Source: Spongilla lacustris
Lineage: Eukaryota; Porifera; Demospongiae; Spongillida; Spongillidae
DNA length: 64,000 bases
Assembly (NCBI GenBank): GCA_949361645.1
Contig: OX442432.1
Coordinates: 2,379,598 to 2,443,597 of the forward strand
Direction of reading: 5' to 3'
This document shows, piece by piece, positions 43,150 to 54,421 of this stretch. The notes under the pieces were generated by a model, which was not told the DNA's origin, searched no databases, and saw nothing but the letters and a program-made list of their open reading frames with translations. The position numbers were made by a program, and so were the translations under genes. Every line of letters starts with the position of its first letter. The stretch's first letter is position 1.

Positions 43150-45560
43150 GTCCAGTCATTGTACTCCTACATACCAAGAGTTGTGGTTGAAAAGTATGTA
43201 AGCTTGTGTTCAACATGCAGCTTAAGGAAACCACATCACACCAAAGCCCCTTTAAGACCAATAATAGCTGATGGGCTATTTTCTCGTATCCAGGTAGGTT
43301 TAATCACTATTCATGCTTACTACATGTACAAAATATATATTCATATCTTTAGATTGATCTGATTGATATGAGGCATATGCCACATAATGGATGCAACTGG
43401 ATATTACACATTGTGGATCATTGGTCAAAGTTTAATTTTGCATTTCCTCTTGTGAAAAAGAAGGCAAACCATGTGGTTAAAGTACTGCACAACCAGTGTT
43501 TGGTTTGCCTGCTATCATTCACAGTGATAATGGCAAAGAATTTGTAAACAAACTCACTGAAGATGTAGTTTCTACATGGCCATTCTCTCAAGTGTGTAGT
43601 GTGCCTACTCAACTAACCCTTGGGATTGGTGGTGTTGCGGACGACCACTGATTAACTGCACATGACCTGGAGGAGAAAGTAGAGGAGGATGAGGAGAAAG
43701 AAGAGAAGGATGAGGAAACTAAAGAGGGGGATGAGGAGAAAGAAAAGGAGGAAGTGGTGAGGATGAAGATATAGCAAAGTACAGTGGGGATGTAGACAAG
43801 GAAGATGATTTTGAAGATGATGGGAACAATGTAGTGGAAAAGGATTTGGAAGGTACGTATGTGGGCACTGTTGCAAGTCAGTCCGAATGCAATGTTGAGG
43901 AGAGAAACAAAACCACTGCTGCAAGCAATCTTCCTGATTCAGAAGTACATGTATGTGATGGTCATGAAAGTGATTATGATCAGGATGGTAACAACAATGG
44001 ACATGTAAGTGCCTAACTATATTTTAACCTAATTAATCTTTCTGGTTCTTTTCGATGTATAGGTGGCTTTACTGAAGTCCAATTCAAGGGTTTTGGCTAC
44101 TACTGATTAGCACTTGCCTGTTCGCCAGATTGCAGATAAGGAATATTTGAAAAATGCTAATAGGACAATGGTAACTTGAAATACAACATTAAGCACAAAG
44201 TTAAAGAGTTTCATGTAGGAGATTTTGTTTCTGTAAGAATTCCTCGCATTGATTGGGCTTCCACTGACCCAAATAGATTGCCATGCATAATTGTGCAGGT
44301 GATTGGAACAGTACATGCAATGTATTGCTTGTGGTGCAAATCAGGAGTGTTGAACAAATGCTATTCTGCTTGTGATCTGGAATTGTTTGAAGGGAATTAC
44401 AATCTATCTGTGAAAGGATGGGAAAGATCTTCTCGTACGTCACTTCGAGCGGCTTCTAAAGAAAGTACACCATGGAGTGCATTTTCAAAGAATAGGTGCA
44501 AGTGCACAGCAGGCTGCAGCACACAACGGTGCCCTTGTAAGAAGAATAAAATTGAATGCACCTCACACTGTCATAAAGGGGATAATAGCAAAAACAAGAA
44601 TTGTACACCTGCATGTGCAATGAAATTATCGACACCATCTAATAGCAACAAAACTCCTTTCTTGAATACTCAAGCTTATTTATCATGTGTATGTAAAACG
44701 AGATGCAACAGTACTAAGTACTGCTGCTGTAAGAAGAACAAATCGTCCTGCACTGCAGTGTGTCACCCAGGATATTCTTGCACTAATGGAGATCACAATA
44801 AACCCTTGTGCAGTATTGATTTTAACAGCACATTCAGAATTAAATAAAGATTACGAAGACGATAAAGATACCTGGGTTACTATCTGTGATGTTAAATTGA
44901 CAATGTACCATAAAGCAATACTTACATCTTCAAAAATCTGGCTAGATGATCTTATCATAACCCCCGGCCATGGCCCAAGATATGCTGAAACAGCAGCACC
45001 CATCCATAGATGGCTTTCAACCACCTGCACTTAGCCAGAATTTGGCAATGATTCCACCACAGGAACAATTTGTACAGATCGTAAATGTGAATAAAAATCA
45101 TTGGATTGCTCTATCCACTGTTGGTTGCCTAAAAGCATGCGTCCGAATTTATGACTGCAATGGGGGTAATGAGCTTCCTAAGCCTACCCTGAAACTTATA
45201 AGTGCCCTACTTCAAACACAAGAAGACCAATTTGCTGCTGAGTTTATAGATGTTCAAATCCAGGAAGGATCGCATGACTGTGGATTATTTGCTGTTGCAT
45301 ATATCACTTCCATTTGTAATGAACAAGATCCAGCGGTTCTATTGTATAAACTGAATGCAATGAGGATGCATATTTTGAAGAGTATTGAGGATGGGGTGAT
45401 GTCTATCTCCCCATCTTCTGCAAGTAGACGTTCCAAGGCATCTGCCAGGAAGAATACACCAGTATACTGTATTTGCCGGCATATATGAATGATGGCTCCA
45501 AAATGATACAGTGTGATAATTGCTAGCAGTGGTTCCATGTAGCCTGCATGAAGATTGTCA
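43150..45560 (+). pseudogene. Ginger-like transposase: integrase, CXC, Ulp1 protease, PHD
   Basis: Exons visible: 43150-43293, 43353 to about 44004, 44063 onward. Domains in order: integrase zinc region (LCSTCSLRKPHH), integrase core with D in IDLIDMRHMP and D in IIHSDNGKEFVN; the segment with the catalytic Glu is missing, as the sequence runs into an acidic Glu/Lys tract (43660-43760). After an intron comes a small beta-barrel-like KVKEFHVGDFVSVRIPRIDW, a cysteine-rich CXC-like part (CKCTAGCSTQRCPCKKNK), then an Ulp1/C48 protease (NHWIALSTVG, RIYDC, SHDCGLFAVAYI) with His, Asp and Cys in place, and finally a PHD finger (YCICR ... MIQCDNC-stop-QWFHVACMK). Stops, a frameshift near 44963 and another near 45480 show decay. 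This domain set matches the KRBA2/Ginger group of integrase-bearing DNA transposons. Termini were not found. Confidence 0.8.
44970..45488 (+). pseudogene. Ulp1-like cysteine protease domain of the Ginger-like element
   Basis: Longest intact piece of the element (172 codons). Starts in a helical region (AAQDMLKQQHPSIDGFQ in one frame), then the C48 peptidase core. Catalytic His in NKNHWIAL, Asp in VRIYDCNG and Cys in GSHDCGLF are present, so the fold may be complete apart from the upstream frameshift. C48 proteases cut SUMO-like linkages; the role in these transposons is unknown. Confidence 0.75.
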
Positions 45561-47061
45561 AAAGTGTTCACAAAGAAAGTAGGTCACAGTGGAACCTGTA
45601 ATCTTAGTACATGTATATTTATATTTCTGCTGCATGTTGCTGTATACTGGGCAGTTGAAAGCCTCATTCAGTACTATACAACATCATGGGTCAGTTTTTG
45701 TATTAGTGTCCATAAAGATACATTGTCATCTTGTCGTGTACTTAGGGGAACAGGATTTCAAATGATACAATTGCAGGAATAGGTATGGCAAAGTTAATCA
45801 CGTAGCTACACACAAAATAACAGAGACTACAAAAAATAAGCACCTGCTAAATGCGTAGCAATGAGTAGAATCCTCTCGCCTATATCGTGCGCATGCTGAG
45901 TAGAATATTTAATTATCTCATTAAGTTCCTAGGGATTGTATATTCCCACAGGTCCCGGTTTGAAACAGGTTTGAGCCGCTGAGCAGATGGTATATGAACC
46001 GTTGAAACCGACGGACTGGGAGATGACTCAGATGAATTACGCTAAGTTGTTCTACATCGTAACGTTACGCAATAGTTTATTGACTTCATAATTCCCAATA
46101 ATTTGGCCTCTGGCAGACGACACAGGCTAGGCGGCAGCCCTGTATCGAAAATATAGAGTCGGGACGTGAAGTTAATTATTTAACCGTGCCGCTTTGCGCT
46201 TTTAAACCAAGTGGTTTCGAGATTATAGCTTTTCAGCAGTGAGTAACATAAGTGCAGTTAGCATTTATTACATTTCGGTGAGGCAAAGTGCTTGCATTGT
46301 GTGCATGGAGTTGCACAATATGCTGCTCAGTAGAATGCTAGAAACTGTAGAAAGTTCAGCTTTTAACAAAAGACAGATACTAGTATATCTGATTCGGATG
46401 CCAACAGAAAATAATGCGCGCGATGTTATTATACCCCTTCGGCCCGTACGTAGCACATACAGCAGCTCACCCGATACACATGAAAGCAAATGGAGAGGAA
46501 GGTTGCGGTGTTAAAGGTGAGGATCGGAAAAGGGGATTCACAGTTGGTGTAGACCCATACACTACACAAGCCTCACCACTGACATGATGTGAAGCACCTC
46601 CCCTGACACTCAACGTCACGACACTACATCCTGTCCTTGTCTCTAAGTAGTGCCCTGTACTGCCTTAGAGGAGGGGCCACTAGCTATGATATTCATGTGT
46701 TTTCTTCTCCATAATGTTAAGCTAAATTTATGAATACTTCACTTGAGATGGCTGGTCACCTCTGCATATAGTCTGGGGACCCTGCAAGATCTCATCCATT
46801 TCATTCACACCTAGTACTAATGCCATGCAGAAATACTAGAGAATGAAATTGTAACAGCTGTGAGCTACATGTAGCTGTAGACCACTACAGTGTGTGTACA
46901 GTATGCCTCAGATGTTATACTGACAGAAGCTGACACCACTATTATAATAATCCAGTTCTGCAGCAGAGTCACAACATAATAATCTATACTTAATGAAACA
47001 CGGTCTACATTTAGCACCAACAAAAAAATTGAAGGCAGGACCACAATCTTGCTATCTCCAC
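45561..47061. other. Intergenic, no gene supported
   Basis: Contains short GC-balanced stretches around 45860-46530 without a supported frame. An opposite-strand pair of frames at 46239-46514 has no domain. May include the 3' UTR of the minus-strand GSTZ-like exon (just left of 47062). Confidence 0.45.
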
Positions 47062-47188
47062 TTAGTTTTTCAGATCAGGTGGACAGTCAGGCTGCTCAGA
47101 GGGAGCAGAGATTTGAAAAGCCCTCAGTTCCTTCAGAGCAGCATTGACACGATTAATGGTGGGGAATGGGGTTAGGTCCACCTTGAAT
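47062..47188 (-). CDS. GSTZ1: Terminal exon of a GSTZ1/maleylacetoacetate isomerase-like gene
   Basis: After the acceptor TTCTCCGTACAG the minus strand encodes (R)FKVDLTPFPTINRVNAAL and KELRAFQISAPSEQPDCPPD, then LKN and TAA. The order FKVD-x-x-x-(F/Y)-PTI ... AF ... QPD(C/T)P closely matches the C-terminus of zeta-class glutathione transferase, the cis-trans isomerase of tyrosine catabolism. The exon enters in phase 2. The upstream exons (thioredoxin fold with the SSCSWRVRIAL motif and the GDxxTxADxxLVPQVxNA helix) were looked for to 53 kb on the minus strand and not found, so either a long intron carries them beyond the inserted repeats or the gene is truncated. Confidence 0.8.
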
Positions 47189-47264
47189 CTGTACGGAGAA
47201 AGGAATTGGAGTCAGTAACTCAGACTAGATATGCAATCCCCGTCCCCTCCCTGGTGTGATCACT

Positions 47265-47425
47265 TCCCTTCTACATACACCTCATTTCTACATGGTGGTG
47301 TGATCACCTCCCTTCTACATGGTGATGTGATCACCTCCCTTCTACATGGTGGTGTGATCACCTCACTTCTACTTGGTGATGTGATCACCTCACTTCTACA
47401 TGGTATCATATAGAAGTGTGATCAC
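47265..47425. repeat. 27 bp minisatellite
   Basis: Five to six units of TTCTACATGGTGGTGTGATC plus ACCTCCC. Each unit contains the palindrome GTGATCAC. Upstream intron side of the GSTZ1-like exon. Confidence 0.85.
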
Positions 47426-48539
47426 CTACAGCTCAGTGGCCCAAGTGACTTTTAAAAAGCACATGCCTTGAAAATGTACATGTACATGTATCATGGTTGC
47501 CATTTAGTGATCCACCATTCCATGCGAACTATGTATAATGGAATACCATAACTGTATCAATGCAGTGTAATAAAAGAGATAAAAAAATTAACTCTGAAAA
47601 TAATGGACCCTACCATGGTTGGAAGTGTAGCCAGGGAAAGGGAATTAGGGTCTTAGGGTATAGGGCCACGGGAATTGCATTGGGTTGCACGCAAAGTGTG
47701 CTCCTGGACCCAAATTTCCACCCGGGGAACAAGTCCGTTGTCAAATTACACCTCAGTGGTGCCATCCGTACCCTTTTCATCTCGAGAAACCCGCAAAATA
47801 GTTGCTCATCCCGAGTTTGCTTCACTGATGAGAAGGCACCACAGTGTAGCTCTAATAATCATGTTCTTTATGCACACTGTGGCTTAGTAGTTACCTCAGA
47901 ACTGTATATTATTGCAGCGCTATGATACACCAAAGCATAAACATCTCGAACTATTTTGCACAATGCACATCTTGGACATAAGATATCCACTACCATTATC
48001 TTTTTGATTCTGAGTATACATTATGATTCGGGCGACTGTAAACTATTGGAAAAAATCTTAAGTAAACTATGATCGTTTCCAGGCATCATAAAATCTGTTC
48101 TACTATATTCATACGAATAGAAGGGGACAGATGTGAAATGGCACATATTTGTGGGTGTGCATTAGATGAACAAAAAAGTTCGAAAGGTTTCTTGGAAAAT
48201 TAGGCACAATAAAAGTTATTATACAACAATCATACATTTTCTGATTGCATCCCTTAGGTATGATTGATAGATTTTGGAGATCATTTGTTCTAAGTTAGTT
48301 CCATCAACATCACCTTTCAAGATATTATTTTAGTGCCTCGCTCCTCTAACAAAACTACATTTACACCATTCAATCCTTATAGGCCTTGCAAGTATATATG
48401 CTCAGGAGTATCTATCATTGGTCCCCAATACATTTCATTTGCAGTGTGTTTGTCCTCACATGCAATGGAACACAGCTTCTTGGGTTGCAAATTTTATTGA
48501 ATAATGCACAATTAAATCAAAACTTACTGTAACTGGACT
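47426..48539. other. Intergenic/intronic, no exon seen
   Basis: No recognisable exon. Opposite frames at 47560-47925 and 47610-47825 show no domain. Confidence 0.45.
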
Positions 48540-48606
48540 CTTTTTGCAAAACAATCCTACATCCAACAAATTACTTTCTTGACTGAGAAGTTATTGATTT
48601 AGTTGT
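48540..48606. mobile_element. Solo right half of a fold-back element
   Basis: CTTTTTGCAAAACAATCCTA then ACTTTCTTGACTGAGAAGTT and TTGATTTAGTTGTTCCC match the right arm of copy 4 (33188-33255) in the same orientation; the left arm is absent. Confidence 0.65.
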
Positions 48607-49976
48607 TCCCTTTTTTTTTCCCCTGCCAGCAGTATTGATATAGCAATCTGGCTCAATATTTCCTAGCTTGTTACTCTACTGAATCAGAACTGAAAGTTGT
48701 TGCAGCTGTGTGATACATGTACATTAATTGTGTGTATCCAGGCAACAAATGATGCGAATTTGCTTTATTTCATGACATTCTTGTATATTATCACCAGCTA
48801 ACAATTTTACCTCTTATTTATATGAAAGGGCATGTCAGGAAATAAAATTTGAAGCTAATTTCGTCTTTGTACAATGTTCCTTACAAGGGATGGAAGGAAG
48901 GAGGAGGAGGAGAACAAAAATTATATAGCAGAATTATGGTACCGACCTCGCACCACATTAACGGCACTGCTTAGTGAAGCTCACATTGTACATGTGTATA
49001 TGCATGTTATATGCAACCAGGTGAGTAAAGTCAACACTTCGTTGTCGTTTTTAAACGCTTGATTGAAAACTACATGTACATGTACAGGTGTATCTGGATG
49101 TTTGAAAATGAAGTTTTTTTTTTGTAGTACCATAAACAATAGTGATACCAGTGTGCACATACTCAGATTGGTTAAGACCAGCTACACCCAACAACTATGA
49201 AGCCCAGTTGCTTGAACTGGCAACAAATAGGTTGATAGATATCTACAGTGAACATTTGCATTTAACTTGTTTCAATTAATTGCTTTGCTTTATCAATGGT
49301 AGCTACATGTATAGCAACTGACGGCGTGTGTCTGCATATGCATATGAAGGTACATGTATTAAAATTTTACAGATCACCAAACAATGTTTCATTTCTGCAA
49401 GTGAATAAAAGTTGAAAGTTCATTAACAAAGATGTTTGGAGGATAAACGGTATGAAGTGATTAGGTGACCCCACAGTGATTCTCCAGTCACTCTATCCTA
49501 GATAATTGACCGGGGGTGGGATAGGGTGACTGACCACCCCAAGTTAATACAAGTGCAGGAATTTAGCCACGCTAAACTAATTCTCAGTTAAAGAGGCTGA
49601 CCATACGAGGCACCCAATAACATCAACTTGTGATTTTATACCATAACATCAAGTTGTGATTTTATACCATAACATTACACCATATTAAAACAGCTTGTAG
49701 TTTGGAACTAGTTTGCTGTAGCCACACCCCGCATACACACGGAGGGCCTATTATCGAGTTGTTCTGATTTTGTTTATGTATATGTACATCAGACTATGCA
49801 GCTGTACCCTTCTCCCATGCACAATACTAAATGCCTGCTTGACACTTAAAATAATAGGGAAGCACATCACATATAATTGCATTCTCTGATATATGCTTAC
49901 AAGTAACCTTAGTCAGCCATACAATTATATTTCATTTGTCCCATTCTTTGCAGAATGTGATGTGAATATCCCCCAT

Positions 49977-50013
<37 letters not shown>

Positions 50014-50585
50014 TATGTCACTGTAGCCTAGGATTTGGTGTCCTGGAGTCACTGGATCATCGGATACCATGACCCCCCCCCCCCCCTCCCACCTTTGGGT
50101 GGTTACCAAAAGGGGAGTCACCCATCCTCCATCATGGTGCTAGCAGGGGTTATAGAATGGATTGTATATTGAAGTTGATAAATAGCTAAAATTAATCAGC
50201 TCCTGACAGACACTGTGTTTTGCTATGTTCCTGAGCATTTTTATATGTACATTGTAGTTATTTCTATTTCAGGTCATTACCATTAGGATAGTAAATTTGT
50301 TCAAAAGAAAAACATTTATATGTGTAGAGACACCTGGATACAAAAAAAAAAAACAAGTGTTTCCACATATAGCACTAAATGCTTTATTAGTTACCACGGC
50401 AATGTGCTCGTATTTTGATAGCAACAAAGAGTTAAACTATCAATACAGCAATGTACAAACTGATTTTATAAGTTACAGTACACTGGCCTATGGTAAAGAA
50501 TTACAATCAAACTCTCACTTTAGACTGATGCTATTTACAATGTAGGTCTAGCTGGTCTTACCCAACCTGAGCATATGCACTCAGA
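48607..50585. other. Intergenic/intronic with C35 run
   Basis: No gene supported. A 35-base C run at 49978-50012 and a C-rich run at 50073-50092 flank a 60 bp segment. A short direct repeat (CATCAAGTTGTGATTTTATA) is tandem at 49622-49675. Confidence 0.45.
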
Positions 50586-52299
50586 GCTGGTTCTTTTCTT
50601 TGCCCTGTACTTCGTTAGCCTCTGCCCACACACTCTGCAATGTATGGAAATTGTAATCCATACCTATAATGTTTATATGTATACGGCAAAACCACAACGT
50701 ACGTCGATTATTCATGTAATACGCTCAGCTTGTTCGTGGTGACAGAAAATGCGTTGCCACTTCAGGTTAGTAAATTCTGGTAACCACATGCCTTGAGCAT
50801 CGCTGTAGTACTCTTACCGTCCAGTTCAGTCACCAAAGGCTACGTCGTCGAATTTAGTAACGCCCTCCTTCTAAATACGTATCGCGTGACCTTGCTAAAC
50901 GGTATGCGCATGCTATCAATGTGGAATTTCAATTGTGCGCATTGACTGGACATGACAGGAAAAGGAATGCAGTGTTTGAGTTCGTTTTCACTTTTTCATT
51001 TGCTAGTTCTGGTGAGTCATGGTTTGCTTTTAAACATCAGATGTCTATAATGAGCCATCAGTTTAGAAATATATGGTAATACCGTGAATGATCTAATTGT
51101 TGACTTAGTTTCCAGCCGCATACAACCGTGGCAAAGCGTAATTCGATGAAGTGAAGCCTCGCCCCTCTTGAGAAGAACGTAAGTTGAGTGCTTTGTACAA
51201 TCTGATAGAAGAATACGATTGCGCAAAATGCGTACATTCGGGCAAACTTATCGCCATGTTTATAACCCTTTTAGAACCCAAGATACAGAATTTGGAGGGC
51301 ATACCATATTTTTAACCACTAACCGATACAACTCCCCCTAAACTTCTCTTTAACTCCACATTTTAAGTTTATGACATCGCCATGAATTAACCGACAAAAC
51401 TACCCTGGTTAAGCTTTTATGTCGATTCCAACATTTTTTCCAGATATTGTGTTCTCTCAAACTACACGAACTACGCAAAACAGATACAAATCACACACAC
51501 GTGACAAATCACTCCCCAACTATTAATTATTAAGTTCAATACACTACACCAGATAGCTACACCAATTCTACGTACGGTAGACCCCCGGCACCATTCGCCC
51601 GTAAGGCGTAACCAAGCTCTGGGTTTGGTCGTGAAAAAAATTCTAAACGGGTGATCCATTTAATGCCATCATAGTAGTACAAGGGGATTTGTAATATGAA
51701 GGCTATTGATTATCGTTTTTGTTTAGCTGCATTATGGTGGGGGCTGGGGGTGGGGAGTTGTGATCACTCTTTCCTTTTCACATTGTTTAGAAGAAAAACT
51801 GGACCAGTAGCTAGCTACCCACGATGAGTGAAGCGGTCTGAGTACGAGGAGCATCGAAGAGTCGGCGAGTGAAGCAGTGATAATGAGTCCGTTTCCAACA
51901 CTTCTACTCTAATATCTATGGTTCGGCCGGACCAAAATTAGACGCGGACCGAAACTGATAATCGTGACAAGCCTACAGAAATCAGAATATTGTTATTTTT
52001 AGCGCTATCACCCGCGACGCCATATTGTATTGACTATTTGTCTATGCATTGGTAAAGATGGATCTTAGCCCGATTACACTCTGGATGCATACTAAGTGAA
52101 TCCCTCCTGCAACGGGGCCAGGGATGCATATAGAGCATGGCCTATCCATTCCTGCATATGGTATTCAAGCAATGTGGTCTGAGTGGAACCAAGGCCTGTG
52201 GTATTGCAACCAAGGCCTACTGGGGTTTTACTGGAACCATGGTCCATGAAGTTGGCAACATGTACACCCATGACCCATCCAATGATCTATGCAGTACAC
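50586..52299. other. Intergenic, two weak exon-like pieces
   Basis: Minus strand 50590-50642 reads SVWAEANEVQGKEKNQL and stop after a CATTGCAG acceptor, and plus strand 50954-51010 reads MTGKGMQCLSSFSLFHLLVL followed by GTGAGT, a possible signal-peptide exon. Neither connects to anything recognisable. CpG is higher around 50690-50960 and 51840-52060, which may mark promoters. Confidence 0.3.
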
Positions 52300-52625
52300 T
52301 CATCCAATGCCCCCCCCCCCCCCCCCCCCCCCCGTCCCTCATGCACACCCATCCAATGCCCCCAATGCACACCCATCCAATGCCCCCATGTACACCCTCC
52401 AATGCCCCCATGTACACCAATACAATGCCCCCATGTACACCCATCCAATGCCCCCATGTACACCCATCCAATGTCCCTCATCCAATGCCCCCCATGCACA
52501 CACACCCATCCAATGCCCCCCATGCACACACACCCATCCAATGCTCCCCATGCACACACACCCATCCAATGCCCCCCATGCACACACACACCCATCCAAT
52601 GCAATGCCCCTATGTACACTCATCC
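52300..52625 (+). repeat. ATCCAATGCCCCC minisatellite with C24 run
   Basis: About 12 units of 20-29 bp (CCCATCCAATGCCCCCATGT, ACACACACCCATCCAATGCC). Starts with a 24-base C run at 52310-52333. Open frames on both strands are repeat artefacts. Confidence 0.9.
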
Positions 52626-52796
52626 AGACTCGTGGTGTGATCATTTCAGTTTTATGATGGTCTGTGGTGAGCATATAAAGTTGCATAATATGAGGGATAA
52701 CCATTTGCATACCTTATAAGTGCACGTGTAGCTGAACATAGCACTTGTAGTGATTCTTCAGCTCTTTTGCCACAAGAACACGTGAGCTTTAATTAA

Positions 52797-53018
52797 TCAC
52801 AAGGTGCAAAACATTTGGGGGTGGGTCTCAGGTGTATCAACAAGAACGTTGATGTTAAAAACCACAAGAAACTTGTCAGCATAGGAGCTACAGCTGTATG
52901 GTGGCTCTGGTTTTACTGCTCTCCCCTTTGCTTTGATCCCTCTATGCAATTTGCACCCGCACACTCGGCACAGATCAACTAGTGCTGCACTTTCATTCTT
53001 GTGGTGCGCCTTATTCAT
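52797..53018 (-). CDS. Small zinc-motif ORF (CRVCG ... HPQMFC)
   Basis: From the ATG at 53018, 73 codons: MNKAHHKNESAALVDL, CRVCGCKLHRGIKAKGRA, a basic-aromatic stretch, FLVVFNINVLVDTPETHPQM and FCTL. The arrangement C-x2-C-G-x-K/R-L ... Y-x-C ... F-x-V/I-x2-x-x-D-x-P-x-x-H-P-x-x-F-C resembles the N-terminal zinc-binding module I associate with uncharacterised transposon-linked proteins of cnidarians and sponges and, more loosely, with the central zinc region of RAG1-like proteins. The frame stops right where a following C-x2-C would be expected, so it is an exon end or a truncation. A possible upstream exon (MLSVKKQLYIVVSLP, donor GTAAGA) lies at 53096-53141. Confidence 0.4.
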   Translation of the reverse strand: MNKAHHKNESAALVDLCRVCGCKLHRGIKAKGRAVKPEPPYSCSSYADKFLVVFNINVLVDTPETHPQMFCTL

Positions 53019-54421
53019 AATTTGGGTATGTGTGTTACAATAATTATAGCAGGGCGTAGGAGACGCGGTACCACGGACTGAAAACATATTCTTACCTGGC
53101 AAAGATACGACTATATATAGCTGTTTTTTTACCGACAGCACTTATAAGAAAAGCTACAGCGGAGTCCTGATTTAATGCTACTTTTCCCGCCTAAAAAGAA
53201 CCATCTTATGCGCGGAACGAAATGCAGTGCGCCACTCGAGGCTAATGCAGTCTGGGCTAATGGATGCGTGAGGCTAAATCTAATAAGAGGCTAGTTCTAG
53301 TTACCGTTTGTTGCAATTTTATTCGCATTAGATCGATTGGCTGCGGAAACCGCTCTAATTATGACCCTTTTTGTCCAATTGTAACAGCCGTGCGCATTCT
53401 TTGTATCCTGAAGATATAATCATGATTAATGTCATCAACTGCCAGCAATACGAATATTTGATCAGGACCCATGGAAATGACATATAATCAATACAAATAA
53501 TAATAAATGCTGCTGCTCAGTATCACGTTGTCGATCCGGTTATTATGACATCGCGTGGTCGCTCACATTTCCTGCAATGCATACTTGCAGATCACCTTTG
53601 CACGATTATTTACAGTGTCACTATTAAATTCATGTACCAATCCATTCAACCATGCATATTTAAATCAGTCATAAACCTTTATCCCACTATATAATTGCAA
53701 TGTACATGAAGGACTAGCTGCATGCACTGAAGAATAGCTACATGCATATGTAAGAGTGGTAGTAAACAGATGACCTTGTTGCAAGGAAGCAATGCCTGCA
53801 TGCAATCTGCTGCACTCTGCAAAATAACGGTGTCCATACACCATGTAACCATTTGCATGTAATGCGTGAATGCACCAATATACTGATAGGTGCACATGCA
53901 TGTGGATGCACAAATAGTAAATGCATGCAGGCCTACTGATTTTTTATAACAACGAATGCACATCCATGCATCGGTGCAATCAGCAAGTTAGCAAAATCAC
54001 TTTAGGATATCTCGGTCATCTTTAAAAAAATACACATATTACTGATGAATAAATTATGCATGGTTGAAATCATTTTGTTTTTCTTGATATTAGTAAAGGG
54101 GTGCTTAATGTTTATTTCATGAGAAAGGCATATTATAATCAAATCGATTTTTAGAACATATTATACATGCTCGCAAGCATGTTTGAAACTAGGAAATAAA
54201 CAACACGATGACCGCCTATGAACTGAAAACAAATTCCGGCTTTCTGAATTTTGCAATCTTACTGACATTACCTGCAGACTCACATCGATTCAAATTTTTA
54301 TTTCCTGCTTGTTATAGCTGCAGCATGACTCATGATGCATGAAGTATAAATATACACCAGTCCTATTATACATACCACTTGCACAGTACTACTACGTTCT
54401 GCTACACAAGATTAAGGTGCA
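53019..54421. other. Intergenic, no gene supported
   Basis: AT-rich with many TGCATG words (53690-53960). Three minus frames there overlap each other and are not convincing. The right part may include the 3' UTR of the dispanin-like gene. Confidence 0.45.

Noticed and set aside
52137..52719. Pro/His-rich and Gly/Trp-rich frames of 110-178 codons
   Set aside because: Readings of the ATCCAATGCCCCC minisatellite.
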